From a virus, in the IMG/VR virus record IMGVR_UViG_3300037161_000097, positions 1-29,983 of that record: DNA of 29,983 nucleotides; one strand, 5' to 3'. The position numbers and the translations under genes were made by a program. Under the pieces are notes generated by a model that made no database searches, was not told where the DNA came from, and saw only the letters and a program-made list of their open reading frames with translations. Below are positions 1 to 7,526 of this stretch, one piece after another; the stretch's first letter is position 1; each line of letters starts with the position of its first letter.

Positions 1-2
1 TC

Positions 3-506
3 GCCTACGTCGTGAACCAGGGCGCCTCCACGGTCACGAAGATCAACCTGAGCACGTTCCTGACAGTGGGCTCTGCTCTCGCAGTGGGGACCAACCCCTA
101 CGGCATCGCCATCGACCCAGCGGGTGCCTATGCTTACGTCGCGAACTACATCGCCTCCACGGTCACGAAGATCAACCTGAGCACGTTCCTGACAGTGGGC
201 AGCGCACTGGCGGTGGGGAGCTACCCCTACGGCATCGCCGTTGATCCAGCGGGTGCTTTCGCCTACGTCGCGAACCAGGGCGCCTCCACGGTCACGAAGA
301 TCAACCTGAGCACGTTCCTGACAGTGGGCAGCGCACTGGCGGTGGGGAGCTACCCCTTTTCCATCGCCGTTGATCCAGCGGGTGCCTATGCTTACGTGAC
401 GAACCAGGGCGGCTCCACGGTCACGAAGATCAACCTGAGCACGTTCGCGACAGTGGGCAGCGCACTGGCGGTGGGGAGCAACCCCTTTTCCATCGCCATC
501 GGGCCG
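3..506 (+). repeat. 129-bp tandem repeat, about 4 copies
   Basis: The conserved core beginning AACCTGAGCACGTTC occurs at 45, 174, 303 and 432, exactly 129 bp (43 codons) apart. Copies differ by few bases, for example ACC AAC versus AGC TAC after the GTGGGG core, so they are recent or homogenised duplications. The array continues upstream of the window. Confidence 0.9.
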
Positions 507-557
507 ATTCCATATCTCCCCGCAGCCACTGGCCAGCCTATGTGCATGGTGATCTGA
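3..557 (+). CDS. YVTN-type beta-propeller repeat protein, 5' truncated
   Basis: The frame is open from the left edge of the window, so the true start lies upstream; a GTG at 12 is internal to the first repeat. The visible 184 residues are four near-identical 43-residue units, each with a Y-V-x-N strand, a TVTKINLSTF strand and an SxPxxIAxDPAGA turn. This is the pattern of YVTN/NHL-type beta-propeller blades. The last unit decays into IAIGPIPYLPAATGQPMCMVI and the stop. Propellers of this type mediate adhesion or protein contacts; directly before tail hub genes, a distal tail or receptor-binding role is an inference. A circular or permuted genome would place it after the tape measure/tail genes. 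The fold class is fairly sure, the role is not. Confidence 0.7.
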   Translation, partial: AYVVNQGASTVTKINLSTFLTVGSALAVGTNPYGIAIDPAGAYAYVANYIASTVTKINLSTFLTVGSALAVGSYPYGIAVDPAGAFAYVANQGASTVTKINLSTFLTVGSALAVGSYPFSIAVDPAGAYAYVTNQGGSTVTKINLSTFATVGSALAVGSNPFSIAIGPIPYLPAATGQPMCMVI

Positions 558-614
558 TGCGGCTCCACATCGTCGCCTTCCCTCACCAGCCGGTGCCCAT
601 AGCGGGAGGTTGAG

Positions 615-1436
615 GTGAGCGCACCCGGGAACGCCCAATGGGGGCTCGCCGAGTGGGGGAGTGCAGAGTGGGCCGGGCCGCCCGCCGCCACGGTCACCGC
701 CTCTGGGACGGGCGCCCTCTCGCTGGTCGGGAGCGGCACAGCCCACGTCCAGATCCACGCCACCGGCATCGGCGCCCTCTCGCTGGTCGGGAGCGGCACC
801 GGGCACCTCGCCGTCCCCGGCGTCGGGGTGGGCACCCTCACACTCACCGGCACCGGCACCGCAGGCTACCGCGCCTTCGGCGTCGGTCTTCTGGTACTCG
901 CTGGGCTGGGAACGCCTTCGAACGTCTCGCCGCTGCCCAACTTCCAGGTGCTGATCGATGTCTCCGGCCACACGCCGCTGACGGTGCCCTCGGTCTGGAC
1001 GGACTTCGCCAACTACGCACGGAAGATCAGCACCCGCCGAGGTCGGCAGCACGTCCTCGACCACTACCAGCCGGGGACGCTCACTGTCACCTTCAACGGG
1101 AGAGACCGCGTCCTCGATGCAGAGAACTCGGCCGGGCTGTACTTCGGGCTGCTCGACATCAACCGCCCCATGCAGGTCAACGTCCAGTACCACGGAGCGT
1201 GGGTCCCGATCTTCACCGGGTACATCGACTCGATCACGCCCCAGTGGCCCAACAATGTCAACGAGGACATCGTCTACACCGCCAGCGATGCGCTGCGGCT
1301 GCTGAACACCGACACCTTCACTGAGTTGAGCTACACCTGGAGGGTGCTGCAGGACGGCGCGCAGGACCTCTACGCGTTCGGCGAGTTCGACATCGGGACC
1401 ACCGCGCCTCATGACGCAGGCCCCGGAGGCTTCTAG
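615..1436 (+). CDS. Tail hub / minor tail protein, N-terminal part
   Basis: 273 aa from a GTG at 615 preceded by a GGGAGGT ribosome site. Residues 1-20 are W/E/A-rich (QWGLAEWGSAEWAG). Residues about 28-95 hold glycine-rich beta repeats of the form TGxGALSLVGSGT. Residues about 110-265 look like the first part of a siphophage baseplate hub/minor tail protein: VWTDFANYARKISTRRGR, then GTLTVTFNGRDRVLD, then a PMQVNVQY..IFTGYIDSI strand pair and YTASDALRLL. In many phages of high-GC hosts these elements are followed, in the same protein, by the segment found here only in the next gene (from about 3010). The gene ends TAG directly before the ATG at 1437. It probably forms part of the tail tip; the assignment is by pattern memory. 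Confidence 0.6.
   Translation: MSAPGNAQWGLAEWGSAEWAGPPAATVTASGTGALSLVGSGTAHVQIHATGIGALSLVGSGTGHLAVPGVGVGTLTLTGTGTAGYRAFGVGLLVLAGLGTPSNVSPLPNFQVLIDVSGHTPLTVPSVWTDFANYARKISTRRGRQHVLDHYQPGTLTVTFNGRDRVLDAENSAGLYFGLLDINRPMQVNVQYHGAWVPIFTGYIDSITPQWPNNVNEDIVYTASDALRLLNTDTFTELSYTWRVLQDGAQDLYAFGEFDIGTTAPHDAGPGGF
711..799 (+). repeat. Direct repeat, 60-bp spacing
   Basis: A 29-bp segment starting GGCGCCCTCTCGCTGGTC is identical at 711-739 and 771-799. It encodes the repeated GALSLVGSGT motif of the tail protein. A third, diverged unit follows at about 831-860. Confidence 0.85.
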
Positions 1437-3824
1437 ATGAGCGCTCCATCGGTTACTACAGTAGCCGCCTCTGGGATAACCAGTACCACTGCGCAGTTGA
1501 ACGGCCAGGTAAACCCCAACGGGCTTGACACCAACGCAATCTTTGAGTGTGCCCCTCCTGCCATCTGGAGCCCTGGGACTCCTAGCCAAGATACTCCCGC
1601 CTATGACATAGGTACCTCGTATTCAACGCTCACTTACCAGTACACAATAACTGGTTTATCACCGAACACCACCTACTACTTCGACGCGTTCTGCGGTAAC
1701 TCGGACGGTCTGGGGCGGGGTGTGACCCTTTCATTCACCACGCTGCCAAGCGGCACTGTCCCCACCGTCACCACCGATGCTGCGACGAGCATCGGCGCCA
1801 ACTCAGCGGTGCTCAACGGTGACGCCAATCCACTTGGAAATTATACCTACGGGTATTTCCAGTACGGCCTCACGACCAGCTACGGCTACACGACTGGAGA
1901 ACAGGGTTTAGGCGCGTACCTCAACTATGACGTCCCTTTCTCGCAGAGCATCCCCTCCGGGCTCACGCCCAACACCACCTACTACTTTCGTGCTGTTGGA
2001 ACAAACGGAGTTGGCACCGCCTACGGGATCGGCGGTTCCTTCAGGACGCTCGGGGCTGTCCCCACCGTCACCACCGATGCTGCGACGAGCATCGGCGCCA
2101 ACTCAGCGGTGCTCAACGGTGACCTGACCCCGAACAGCGTGGACACGCACGGCTTCTTCCAGTGGGGCACGTCGACCAGCTACGGCAACACGACGGGCAG
2201 CCAGGACGAGGGCAGCGGCACCAGCGACGTCGGCTTCTCGCAGAGCATCGCCGGTCTGACGTCCGGCGGCACCTACCACTTCCGCGCGGTCGGCACAAAC
2301 TCGCTCGGCACCACGTACGGGGCTGACAGGTCCTTCACCACCACCTCGACGGCGTATGGGACTGGCGCAGGGGCGATCTCCCTCTCAGGTTCGGGGTATT
2401 CAGGGCTCCACCCTCCGACGACCGGGAGTGGATACCAGAACGTCACCCTGGGGGTCACGGGGACCTCGCCCGCAGACCCGACGACGGCCGTCGCGATAGG
2501 AGCCGCGTCCAGCATCGGACTCAACTCGGCGCTGTTGGGGACTCAGTGGGAGACGGCACCCTGGACGATAGAGTTCTGGCTTCAGCCCGTCGTTCAGAGC
2601 GCGACCTCGTCGGGCCCGAGCCAGCAGACCCTTCTGGCCCAGGACACGTCCCTCACGCATGGCGTCTACGTGACGCTCGCCGGCATCGATACGCCGGCCT
2701 TCACTCCCGGCACGCTGCTCGTTCAGGTGGGCAGTTATGGCCCCTGGTCGTTCGCCTCGCCCCTCTCCGTGACCGACGGGAACTGGCACCACCTGGTGAT
2801 CGTCGCCAGCGGCACGACGGGCACGGTCTACCTCGATGGGGTGGCCATCGGGACACAGACCGTCACGCTCCCCGCTGCCGTCTGCAAGAGCGCGTATCTC
2901 GGCGGCGGCTTCAAGGGCTCGCTCGCCTACTTCGCCTGGTACCCAGGCATCGCGCTGACGCAAGTCCAGGTCGCCGATCACCTCAACCGTGGGCTCTGGG
3001 GCTTCGTCTTCCAGTCCTCCCTCCAGCGTGTCGCGGACGTCCTCGCCGTCCTTGACTGGCCCACCGCGCTGACGGTGATCCCCGCCGACAACGCTGCTTC
3101 CATGGTCCAGCAGCCGACCGGCTCGCTCTGGCTGACGACGCCGCTCAGCTACCTCCAGCAGATCGAGCTGGCAGAGAACGGGCAGCTCTACGCGGACGTC
3201 TCTGGCCACGTCGTCTTCCTCAGCCGCCATTGGAAGCAGATATACCAGCCGGCCACTCCCGCGAGCGTCTTCGGAGAGAACCCCGGCGAGGTGGGATACA
3301 AGCCCGGCTTCGTCCTCAGCCGCGACAACCTCGACCTCTACAACGCCGCGCTCTGTCAGGCCGCGGCGGGGCCGCTGGGCGTCCCCGCCGGCATCCCGCA
3401 GCAGAGCGTCAGCCTCATCGCCGAGGCGCAGTACGGCGTCAACTCCATCCTCTCCGAGACGGGGCTGCTCGTCTCCCAGGACGTCGAGTGCCTGATCCGC
3501 TCGCAATGGCAGCTTGCCCGCTTCTCCTCCGTGCTCCCCCGCCTGCGCTCGATCGTGGTGGACCCGCTGGGAGACGTGCCGAACCGGATGGCCGCCGCCG
3601 TGAACCGGGGACTGGGCGACCTCGTCACCATCAACCGCCGGCCACCCGTGGGAGCGGCGTTCAGTCAACAGAGCTACATCGAGGGCGTCAACCACGAGAT
3701 CGACTTCGGACGGAGGACCTGGCTGGTCACCTACGCTCTGACGCCGCGAACCCCCGTGGACACGGTCACCCCCTGGGTGCTCGGTGTTGGCCTCCTCGGC
3801 ACCTCAACGGTCCTGGGCTACTGA
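1437..3824 (+). CDS. Tail hub protein with FN3 repeats, LamG-like domain and hub C-terminal part
   Basis: 795 aa, starting directly after the previous stop. Residues about 1-303 are three FN3-like repeats (TTDAATSIGANSAVLNGD ... LTPNTTYYFRAVGTN). Residues 304-345 form a linker that again has the GTGAGAISLSGSG motif of the previous gene. Residues about 350-515 look like a LamG/concanavalin-type domain: WTIEFWLQP, DGNWHHLVIVASG, VYLDGVAIG, FKGSLAYFAWYPG. From about 526 to the end comes the expected second part of a siphophage hub protein (LQRVADVLAVLDWP, LSYLQQIELAENGQLYAD, GHVVFLSRHW). The FN3 and LamG parts probably bind host surface polysaccharide or stabilise the tail tip. The first 600 bp are visibly less GC-rich than the rest, which suggests separate acquisition. 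Confidence 0.7.
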   Translation: MSAPSVTTVAASGITSTTAQLNGQVNPNGLDTNAIFECAPPAIWSPGTPSQDTPAYDIGTSYSTLTYQYTITGLSPNTTYYFDAFCGNSDGLGRGVTLSFTTLPSGTVPTVTTDAATSIGANSAVLNGDANPLGNYTYGYFQYGLTTSYGYTTGEQGLGAYLNYDVPFSQSIPSGLTPNTTYYFRAVGTNGVGTAYGIGGSFRTLGAVPTVTTDAATSIGANSAVLNGDLTPNSVDTHGFFQWGTSTSYGNTTGSQDEGSGTSDVGFSQSIAGLTSGGTYHFRAVGTNSLGTTYGADRSFTTTSTAYGTGAGAISLSGSGYSGLHPPTTGSGYQNVTLGVTGTSPADPTTAVAIGAASSIGLNSALLGTQWETAPWTIEFWLQPVVQSATSSGPSQQTLLAQDTSLTHGVYVTLAGIDTPAFTPGTLLVQVGSYGPWSFASPLSVTDGNWHHLVIVASGTTGTVYLDGVAIGTQTVTLPAAVCKSAYLGGGFKGSLAYFAWYPGIALTQVQVADHLNRGLWGFVFQSSLQRVADVLAVLDWPTALTVIPADNAASMVQQPTGSLWLTTPLSYLQQIELAENGQLYADVSGHVVFLSRHWKQIYQPATPASVFGENPGEVGYKPGFVLSRDNLDLYNAALCQAAAGPLGVPAGIPQQSVSLIAEAQYGVNSILSETGLLVSQDVECLIRSQWQLARFSSVLPRLRSIVVDPLGDVPNRMAAAVNRGLGDLVTINRRPPVGAAFSQQSYIEGVNHEIDFGRRTWLVTYALTPRTPVDTVTPWVLGVGLLGTSTVLGY
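1756..2123 (+). repeat. 68-bp perfect direct repeat inside FN3 domains
   Basis: Positions 1756-1823 and 2056-2123 are identical and exactly 300 bp apart. They encode the first strands of FN3 units 2 and 3. The rest of the two units has diverged, so the 5' part was either duplicated recently or gene-converted. Confidence 0.9.
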
Positions 3825-3847
3825 CCGCGTCTGGAAGGATCTGAGCT

Positions 3848-4348
3848 ATGCCAGTTTGGACCGACCCCTCGACTCATATTTTCGCCAACCTCGAGCAGGT
3901 GACGGCCACCACGCTGGATACGTTCGTCCAGCAGAACATCGCCTCGCTGGGGTCCTACGCTGCGGCCACCCGCTACTTCAACCTCGGCGCCAGCGGCCTG
4001 ACTGCGACGAGCGAGACGGCCTTCGGCGGTGCCCAGTCGGCCATCGCGACCTTCCCCGAGGCCTTCACCATGATCGTGAAGGTCTTCGCGACGGCGGTGG
4101 CCACGGTCAGCGCCGGCACCGTCACCTTCGGCGTCTACGACGAGACGGGGTCGGCCGAGATCGGCTACCCGAGCACTCGGCCCATGTACGTCGGCGCGAA
4201 CGTGGCCGCGGCTTACTGGGTTGGGAAGAAGCAGTACGCCGCTAGCGGCTCAGCCGGTTTCACGCTGAACTACTCGGTGGCCTCTGGCATCACCCTCACC
4301 GCGACCGCCTTCGCGGTCGAGGTCACCTTCGTCCGGGGCGCGGTCTGA
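3848..4348 (+). CDS. Hypothetical virion-associated protein
   Basis: 166 aa, starting at an ATG preceded by AAGGAT. No family is recognised. The protein is rich in A, T, G and V with short beta-strand-like stretches (TVTFGVYDETGSAEIGY, TLNYSVASGITLTATAFAV), no signal peptide and no TM segment. That composition suits a small structural or tail-tip protein. Its position between the tail hub and the peptidase gene supports a late virion role. The stop overlaps the next start (TGATG). Confidence 0.6.
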   Translation: MPVWTDPSTHIFANLEQVTATTLDTFVQQNIASLGSYAAATRYFNLGASGLTATSETAFGGAQSAIATFPEAFTMIVKVFATAVATVSAGTVTFGVYDETGSAEIGYPSTRPMYVGANVAAAYWVGKKQYAASGSAGFTLNYSVASGITLTATAFAVEVTFVRGAV

Positions 4349-5178
4349 TGACAACCCTCGCCGCACCAGCCACCGTCTCCCAGCTCTCCGAGGGCAACCT
4401 CGGCTGGAATTGTTGCGGCGAGGCCGACGTGTGGAGTGTCATGAAGACCTTCGGGCAGACAGGCCCGGGGCTGGGCGCCGTGACGGCCGAGGCGATCGCC
4501 CTAGGGGCGTCGGGGAACGGAGAGACCTCCGCGGCGGCTCTCGTGGCACTCCTCAACCACTACGGTCTCCCGGCGTCGGCCGGCTCTGGCGCGCTCTCCA
4601 GCGCCATCCCCGCAGCACTCGGACGTGGCCACTACGTCATCGTGCTCGTCACGTCAGACAGCGATGGGAACCCCACCGCTGGGAGGACCATTGGGCACTG
4701 GCTGCTCGCTTATAGCGACGACAGCGGTGGGAACTACCTCGTGATGAACCCACTGGGAAACCCACCGGGGCAGTTGTCCTGCTATCCCCAAGCGTTGCTC
4801 CATTCCTGCGACCTTCGGTTGTACGTCGAGGTCGATGCCGTCGCGCCGGGGAACCAGCCTCCAGTTCCGACCCCGGTGCCCCCCCCCGCTCCACCCGACC
4901 CACCGAAGGAGCCACCTGACGTGATACTCACCGTTTTCTATGCCACCGTCGTCAATGGTCAGTACAAGGGGATCAACGCTGGGTTTCTCAGCGAGAACCT
5001 TGAGCACTTCCGGTGGATACAGAATGAGGCGGAACTCGCCGACATTCTCGCCCTAGCAGCGGCTCAGGGTGTCACAGTCGAGCAGCACACGCCCGGAGTG
5101 CCCGTCGCGGACGTAGCCGCCTTCGGTGACCCTGAGGACGCGGTCACTGCTGCCATGCTGGGTATCGCCTTCCCATGA
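4348..5178 (+). CDS. C39-like cysteine peptidase domain protein (candidate endolysin)
   Basis: 276 aa. Residues about 12-165 carry a C39/papain-like layout: GWNCCGEADVW with Cys23 just before Gly, GHYVIVLV at 94-101, His117 in TIGHWLLAYSDD, and Asn134 in YLVMNPLG as possible third member. A proline-rich linker (about 171-191) leads to a C-terminal domain of about 85 residues of unknown function. The stop overlaps the start of a coiled-coil/TM gene, and a holin-like gene follows, so the lysis cassette is the natural reading: a peptidase cleaving peptidoglycan cross-links, with the C-terminal part as cell-wall binder. A tail-associated peptidase or a non-lytic C39 protein remain possible. Activity is inferred from motif spacing only. 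Confidence 0.6.
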   Translation: MTTLAAPATVSQLSEGNLGWNCCGEADVWSVMKTFGQTGPGLGAVTAEAIALGASGNGETSAAALVALLNHYGLPASAGSGALSSAIPAALGRGHYVIVLVTSDSDGNPTAGRTIGHWLLAYSDDSGGNYLVMNPLGNPPGQLSCYPQALLHSCDLRLYVEVDAVAPGNQPPVPTPVPPPAPPDPPKEPPDVILTVFYATVVNGQYKGINAGFLSENLEHFRWIQNEAELADILALAAAQGVTVEQHTPGVPVADVAAFGDPEDAVTAAMLGIAFP

Positions 5179-5672
5179 CCGTCCCTATCGGAGAGCGTGT
5201 CGCCGCCCTTGAGACGAGCATCAGTGCGTTCCACCGGAAGACCGATGTAACCCTCGGCAAGCTCGCTGAGGGACAGGAGAGCCTCGCCCGCGAGGCTCGA
5301 GCGGCGAGCAAGGACGCTCACCTGGCCGTGACCGCAGCGGAGAAGGCGGCCGACATGGCGGGGCGCGCACACGCTCAGGACATAGTGGTCGGAGGGCACG
5401 TCGATGAAGTCCAGGCTACCGTGGGCAAAATTCAAGAGCAGATTAAGGAACTCTCGATCAACGGACACGGGGAAGGGTTCCAGAAGCTGCTAGCTGGGCT
5501 CCCGATTCTCCTGCCCTGGATCGCACGGCAGAATGACCTAGCCGCCCGCTCTAGGCTTCGCTCTGAATCCTGGTGGTGGAAGATCGGCCGCTGGGCCGTT
5601 CCCGTCACCGTTGGCGCGTTCATCACGGCAGTGATCTGGAGCGCCGTCGCCTCCGGCATCCCACCGCACTGA
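5175..5672 (+). CDS. Coiled-coil, C-terminally membrane-anchored protein (XhlA-like lysis accessory)
   Basis: 165 aa with a 4-nt ATGA overlap with the peptidase gene. Residues about 5-95 are charged, heptad-like helices (ERVAALETSISAFHRKTDV, EKAADMAGRA, VGKIQEQIKELS). Residues about 139-160 form one hydrophobic segment (WAVPVTVGAFITAVIWSAVA) after a basic, tryptophan-rich patch (SESWWWKIGRW). The layout, soluble coil then a single C-terminal TM helix, matches XhlA-type proteins that act with holins, though this one is about twice as long. Likely acts at the cytoplasmic membrane in lysis. Confidence 0.6.
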   Translation: MTVPIGERVAALETSISAFHRKTDVTLGKLAEGQESLAREARAASKDAHLAVTAAEKAADMAGRAHAQDIVVGGHVDEVQATVGKIQEQIKELSINGHGEGFQKLLAGLPILLPWIARQNDLAARSRLRSESWWWKIGRWAVPVTVGAFITAVIWSAVASGIPPH

Positions 5673-5727
5673 CGCTCTGGATCGCCCTCGCCTGAGGCAG
5701 ACACCCGCCGGTCCAACCATCGAGCCC

Positions 5728-6129
5728 ATGATAAAACTCAAGCTCACCGCCATCGCCGTCTGGTCCGACCTTCGCCGTCTCGAGGTGTTCCTGGTGGGCA
5801 TCCTCAACGCCTGGGCCATCGTCGCCGCCTTCATGCACTCCATCGGCGTCCCCGCTCAGGTGGCCTCTGCCGCAGCTGCAGCCCTGGGCCTGGTGGCCCT
5901 GCTGCTCCAGTACGCGCTCACCGCCTCGACGTCTGGCGGGGTCCCGGCCTTCCTGGTGGCCGTGGTCACCGCTTGGGCCGTCGTCGCGAGCCTACTGGGT
6001 CAAGTGGGCGTCCCGGTCAAGGTCACCGCCGTCATCGGCGCCGGTCTCGCCGTGGTCGCTCTCATCGTCCAGCGAGGGGTCGCCGCGAAGGTCAACGCTG
6101 GCCCCCCCGCCGTCTACCGCTCCGCCTGA
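5728..6129 (+). CDS. Holin-like protein with internal duplication
   Basis: 133 aa, four predicted TM helices and little else. Residues 21-66 and 75-120 are two copies of the same hairpin offset by 54 residues: FLVGILNAWAIVAAF..IGVP..V against FLVAVVTAWAVVASL..VGVPVKV, sharing F, L, V, A-W-A, V, G-V-P. The N-terminus is basic (MIKLKL) and the C-terminus short. Position after the peptidase and coiled-coil genes fits a holin that permeabilises the inner membrane at the end of infection. No clear ribosome site precedes the ATG; 55 nt separate it from the upstream gene. Confidence 0.65.
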   Translation: MIKLKLTAIAVWSDLRRLEVFLVGILNAWAIVAAFMHSIGVPAQVASAAAAALGLVALLLQYALTASTSGGVPAFLVAVVTAWAVVASLLGQVGVPVKVTAVIGAGLAVVALIVQRGVAAKVNAGPPAVYRSA

Positions 6130-6160
6130 GCAACTGGGCGCTGCGCCCATTCGGTGCTCA
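6127..6160. terminator. Nested hairpin at convergent gene ends
   Basis: Outer arms TGAGCA (6127-6132) and TGCTCA (6155-6160) are perfectly complementary and contain the stop codons of the two convergent genes. The inner arms TGGGCG (6135-6140) and CGCCCA (6144-6149) enclose a 3-nt loop. No U-tract is present. It is symmetric, so it could act on both strands. Confidence 0.45.
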
Positions 6161-6454
6161 CGATGGGTCCTCCAGGGACGCCAGAGCAGCACGGAGCCGC
6201 GAGGGCGCGCAGGGAAAGGGAACCCCACAGACAGAGCAACCCTGTCGGCGCGAGGAATCCTGTCGGCGGTCGAAGTGGTCACCGAACAGCGTGTCCACAT
6301 CCTTCGACGCCTTCACAACCCGCAGGAGCTTCGGGAGAGCGTTCACGGCAGCGCCCGAGAGAGTGGCGAAGGACGATCCTCCAGGGTGCCTCTCGTGCTC
6401 CGCCAGCAGTTCCCTCAGTCGGGATTCGAACGACGCGCGGGCGGTCATTCCCAC
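6158..6454 (-). CDS. Small hypothetical protein with Cys cluster
   Basis: Frame of 98 aa; the favoured start is the ATG at 6448 (MTARASFESR), which overlaps the stop of the HNH fragment (GAATGA), while an in-frame ATG at 6454 is also available. The N-terminal half is helical and charged (RLRELLAEHERHP). The C-terminal part has CSVCGVPFPC, which could bind zinc. No family is recognised. It is the last gene of the minus-strand early operon, and its stop lies inside the nested hairpin. Confidence 0.55.
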   Translation of the reverse strand: MGMTARASFESRLRELLAEHERHPGGSSFATLSGAAVNALPKLLRVVKASKDVDTLFGDHFDRRQDSSRRQGCSVCGVPFPCAPSRLRAALASLEDPS

Positions 6455-6609
6455 GCCCAGCGATGCGCGTAGACGTCCCGTCCAGCCACGTGGAAACCCC
6501 CGTACCCATCGGTGCCCCTCTTACCGGCTAGCCAAACCCAGCACCCCCCCGAGCGAGCGACTTTGCTCCAGAAACGCTCGTCAATGGAGCGCAAGCGATT
6601 AGGCATCAT
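6445..6609 (-). pseudogene. HNH endonuclease N-terminal fragment
   Basis: 54 aa from the ATG at 6609, which overlaps the previous gene's stop (ATGATGCCTAA). FWSKVARSGGCWVWLAG, then GYGGF and AHRWAWE, is the N-terminal part of the phage HNH family seen complete in this window at 13321-13908 (CWIWTG, GGYG, AHRWMW). It stops right after AHRWAWE, so the H-C/N-H core (DHLC...C..PSHL) is absent. Most likely a truncated, inactive remnant. Because its stop overlaps the next start, it may persist as a translational coupler. Confidence 0.6.
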
Positions 6610-7033
6610 CGGGTTCCCATCCTGGTGGCGTGATCCCTTGCGCCTTAGCAATTCTCAAGAGATCCCAGATGGTGTCCAGCGGCAGCCCGAACTTCGGCGC
6701 GGACAGCCGCCCCATCGCATCGGAGAGACGCCACGCAGCAGCCCACAGGAGGCCCGACCTGACCTCCGGGGCCATCCGGCCGTCGTGGAGATCCCCGTGG
6801 CAGGGGCGGCATATGGCGGCCGTCAGCGCTGCACTGGAAGTCCAAGGCTCCGCGACGTGTGCCCCGCGCCCCACGACATGGTGCCAGTCTGGTTGTATGC
6901 CAAATTCCCCTTTCCCGCAGGCTTCGCAGGTGTACCGAGAGCGCCGGAGGACGAGCCGACGCTGGCTGGCCTGCCACGAGGCCCAGCGCGCCGCCCTGGC
7001 GCCCTGCGGGCGGAGCGCAGTCCTACGAATCAC
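6599..7033 (-). CDS. HNH endonuclease
   Basis: 144 aa from a GTG, overlapping the previous gene by 11 nt. Residues 35-83 hold the HNH fold: YTCEACGKG (Cys36, Cys39), DWHHVVGRG (His51/His52), and CRPCHGDLH (Cys75, Cys78, His79, His83). These give the paired zinc-binding cysteines and the catalytic histidine. The Asn usually found in the middle (..NL..LC) is replaced by AALTAAIC, so activity may differ. The basic N-terminus (RRTALRPQGARAAR) suits DNA contact. Phage HNH enzymes of this size assist packaging or are free-standing homing nucleases; here it sits in the early operon, far from the terminase. Confidence 0.8.
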   Translation of the reverse strand: MIRRTALRPQGARAARWASWQASQRRLVLRRSRYTCEACGKGEFGIQPDWHHVVGRGAHVAEPWTSSAALTAAICRPCHGDLHDGRMAPEVRSGLLWAAAWRLSDAMGRLSAPKFGLPLDTIWDLLRIAKAQGITPPGWEPDDA

Positions 7034-7526
7034 GGCGCACCTTCACTTCCACCTTGGGCTCCTTCGGTACCACCTCGACCCCGGGCACCGGCTCTCCGCC
7101 GAGGGCTAGCTTGCGCACTTCGTCCCAGGCGACCTCTGGCGGGGGGGCCGGCTTGCGGCGGATCAGGGCGTGCTCGGCGGCCCACATCATCAGCGCCTCT
7201 TCGTCGACCCGCTTGACCTCGGGCACTTGGTCGCGCACCTCGATGTCACCGTCCGGCACGGAGACGCGCTTGTGCCCACCCATCGCCACCTGGCGCTCGG
7301 CCTCAGCGATCGCGTACGGACGGATGAGCGCCGTCAGGTTGGCGACGAGCTCCTTGTCGCCGGCCGTCTCGGCGTCCAACCAGCGGGCGATCTGCTCGAC
7401 CTTGGCGACGACCCGCTTGACCTCCGCATCGTGGGTGGCGACGTTCTCGGCGACCCGGCTCTGTGCGTCCTTGATGGCCCGGAGTGCTACCCCGAGGGAC
7501 GCTCGATCGACGACGGGCTGCTCCAT
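7023..7526 (-). CDS. Gam/Gp157-like recombination-associated protein
   Basis: 167 aa. The start is the ATG at 7526, which overlaps the stop of the upstream gene (ATGA); the frame is open further upstream, but that part lies antisense-like across the neighbouring gene. The N-terminal 60 residues are helical and coiled-coil-like (ALRAIKDAQSRVAENVATHD, EVKRVVAKVEQIARWLDAE). They are followed by a short beta region (KRVSVPDGDIEVRDQVPEV) and DEEALMMWAAEH. Helical coil plus a beta strand written around a polypeptide GxIxxR is the layout of Mu Gam-type nuclease inhibitors and of siphovirus Gp157. The operon also has recombination-type genes. The family assignment is tentative. Confidence 0.5.
   Translation of the reverse strand: MEQPVVDRASLGVALRAIKDAQSRVAENVATHDAEVKRVVAKVEQIARWLDAETAGDKELVANLTALIRPYAIAEAERQVAMGGHKRVSVPDGDIEVRDQVPEVKRVDEEALMMWAAEHALIRRKPAPPPEVAWDEVRKLALGGEPVPGVEVVPKEPKVEVKVRRDS

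Noticed and set aside
2400-3695. 431-aa minus-strand frame
   Set aside because: Antisense of the tail hub gene; Arg/Glu/Gly-rich and no recognisable motif.
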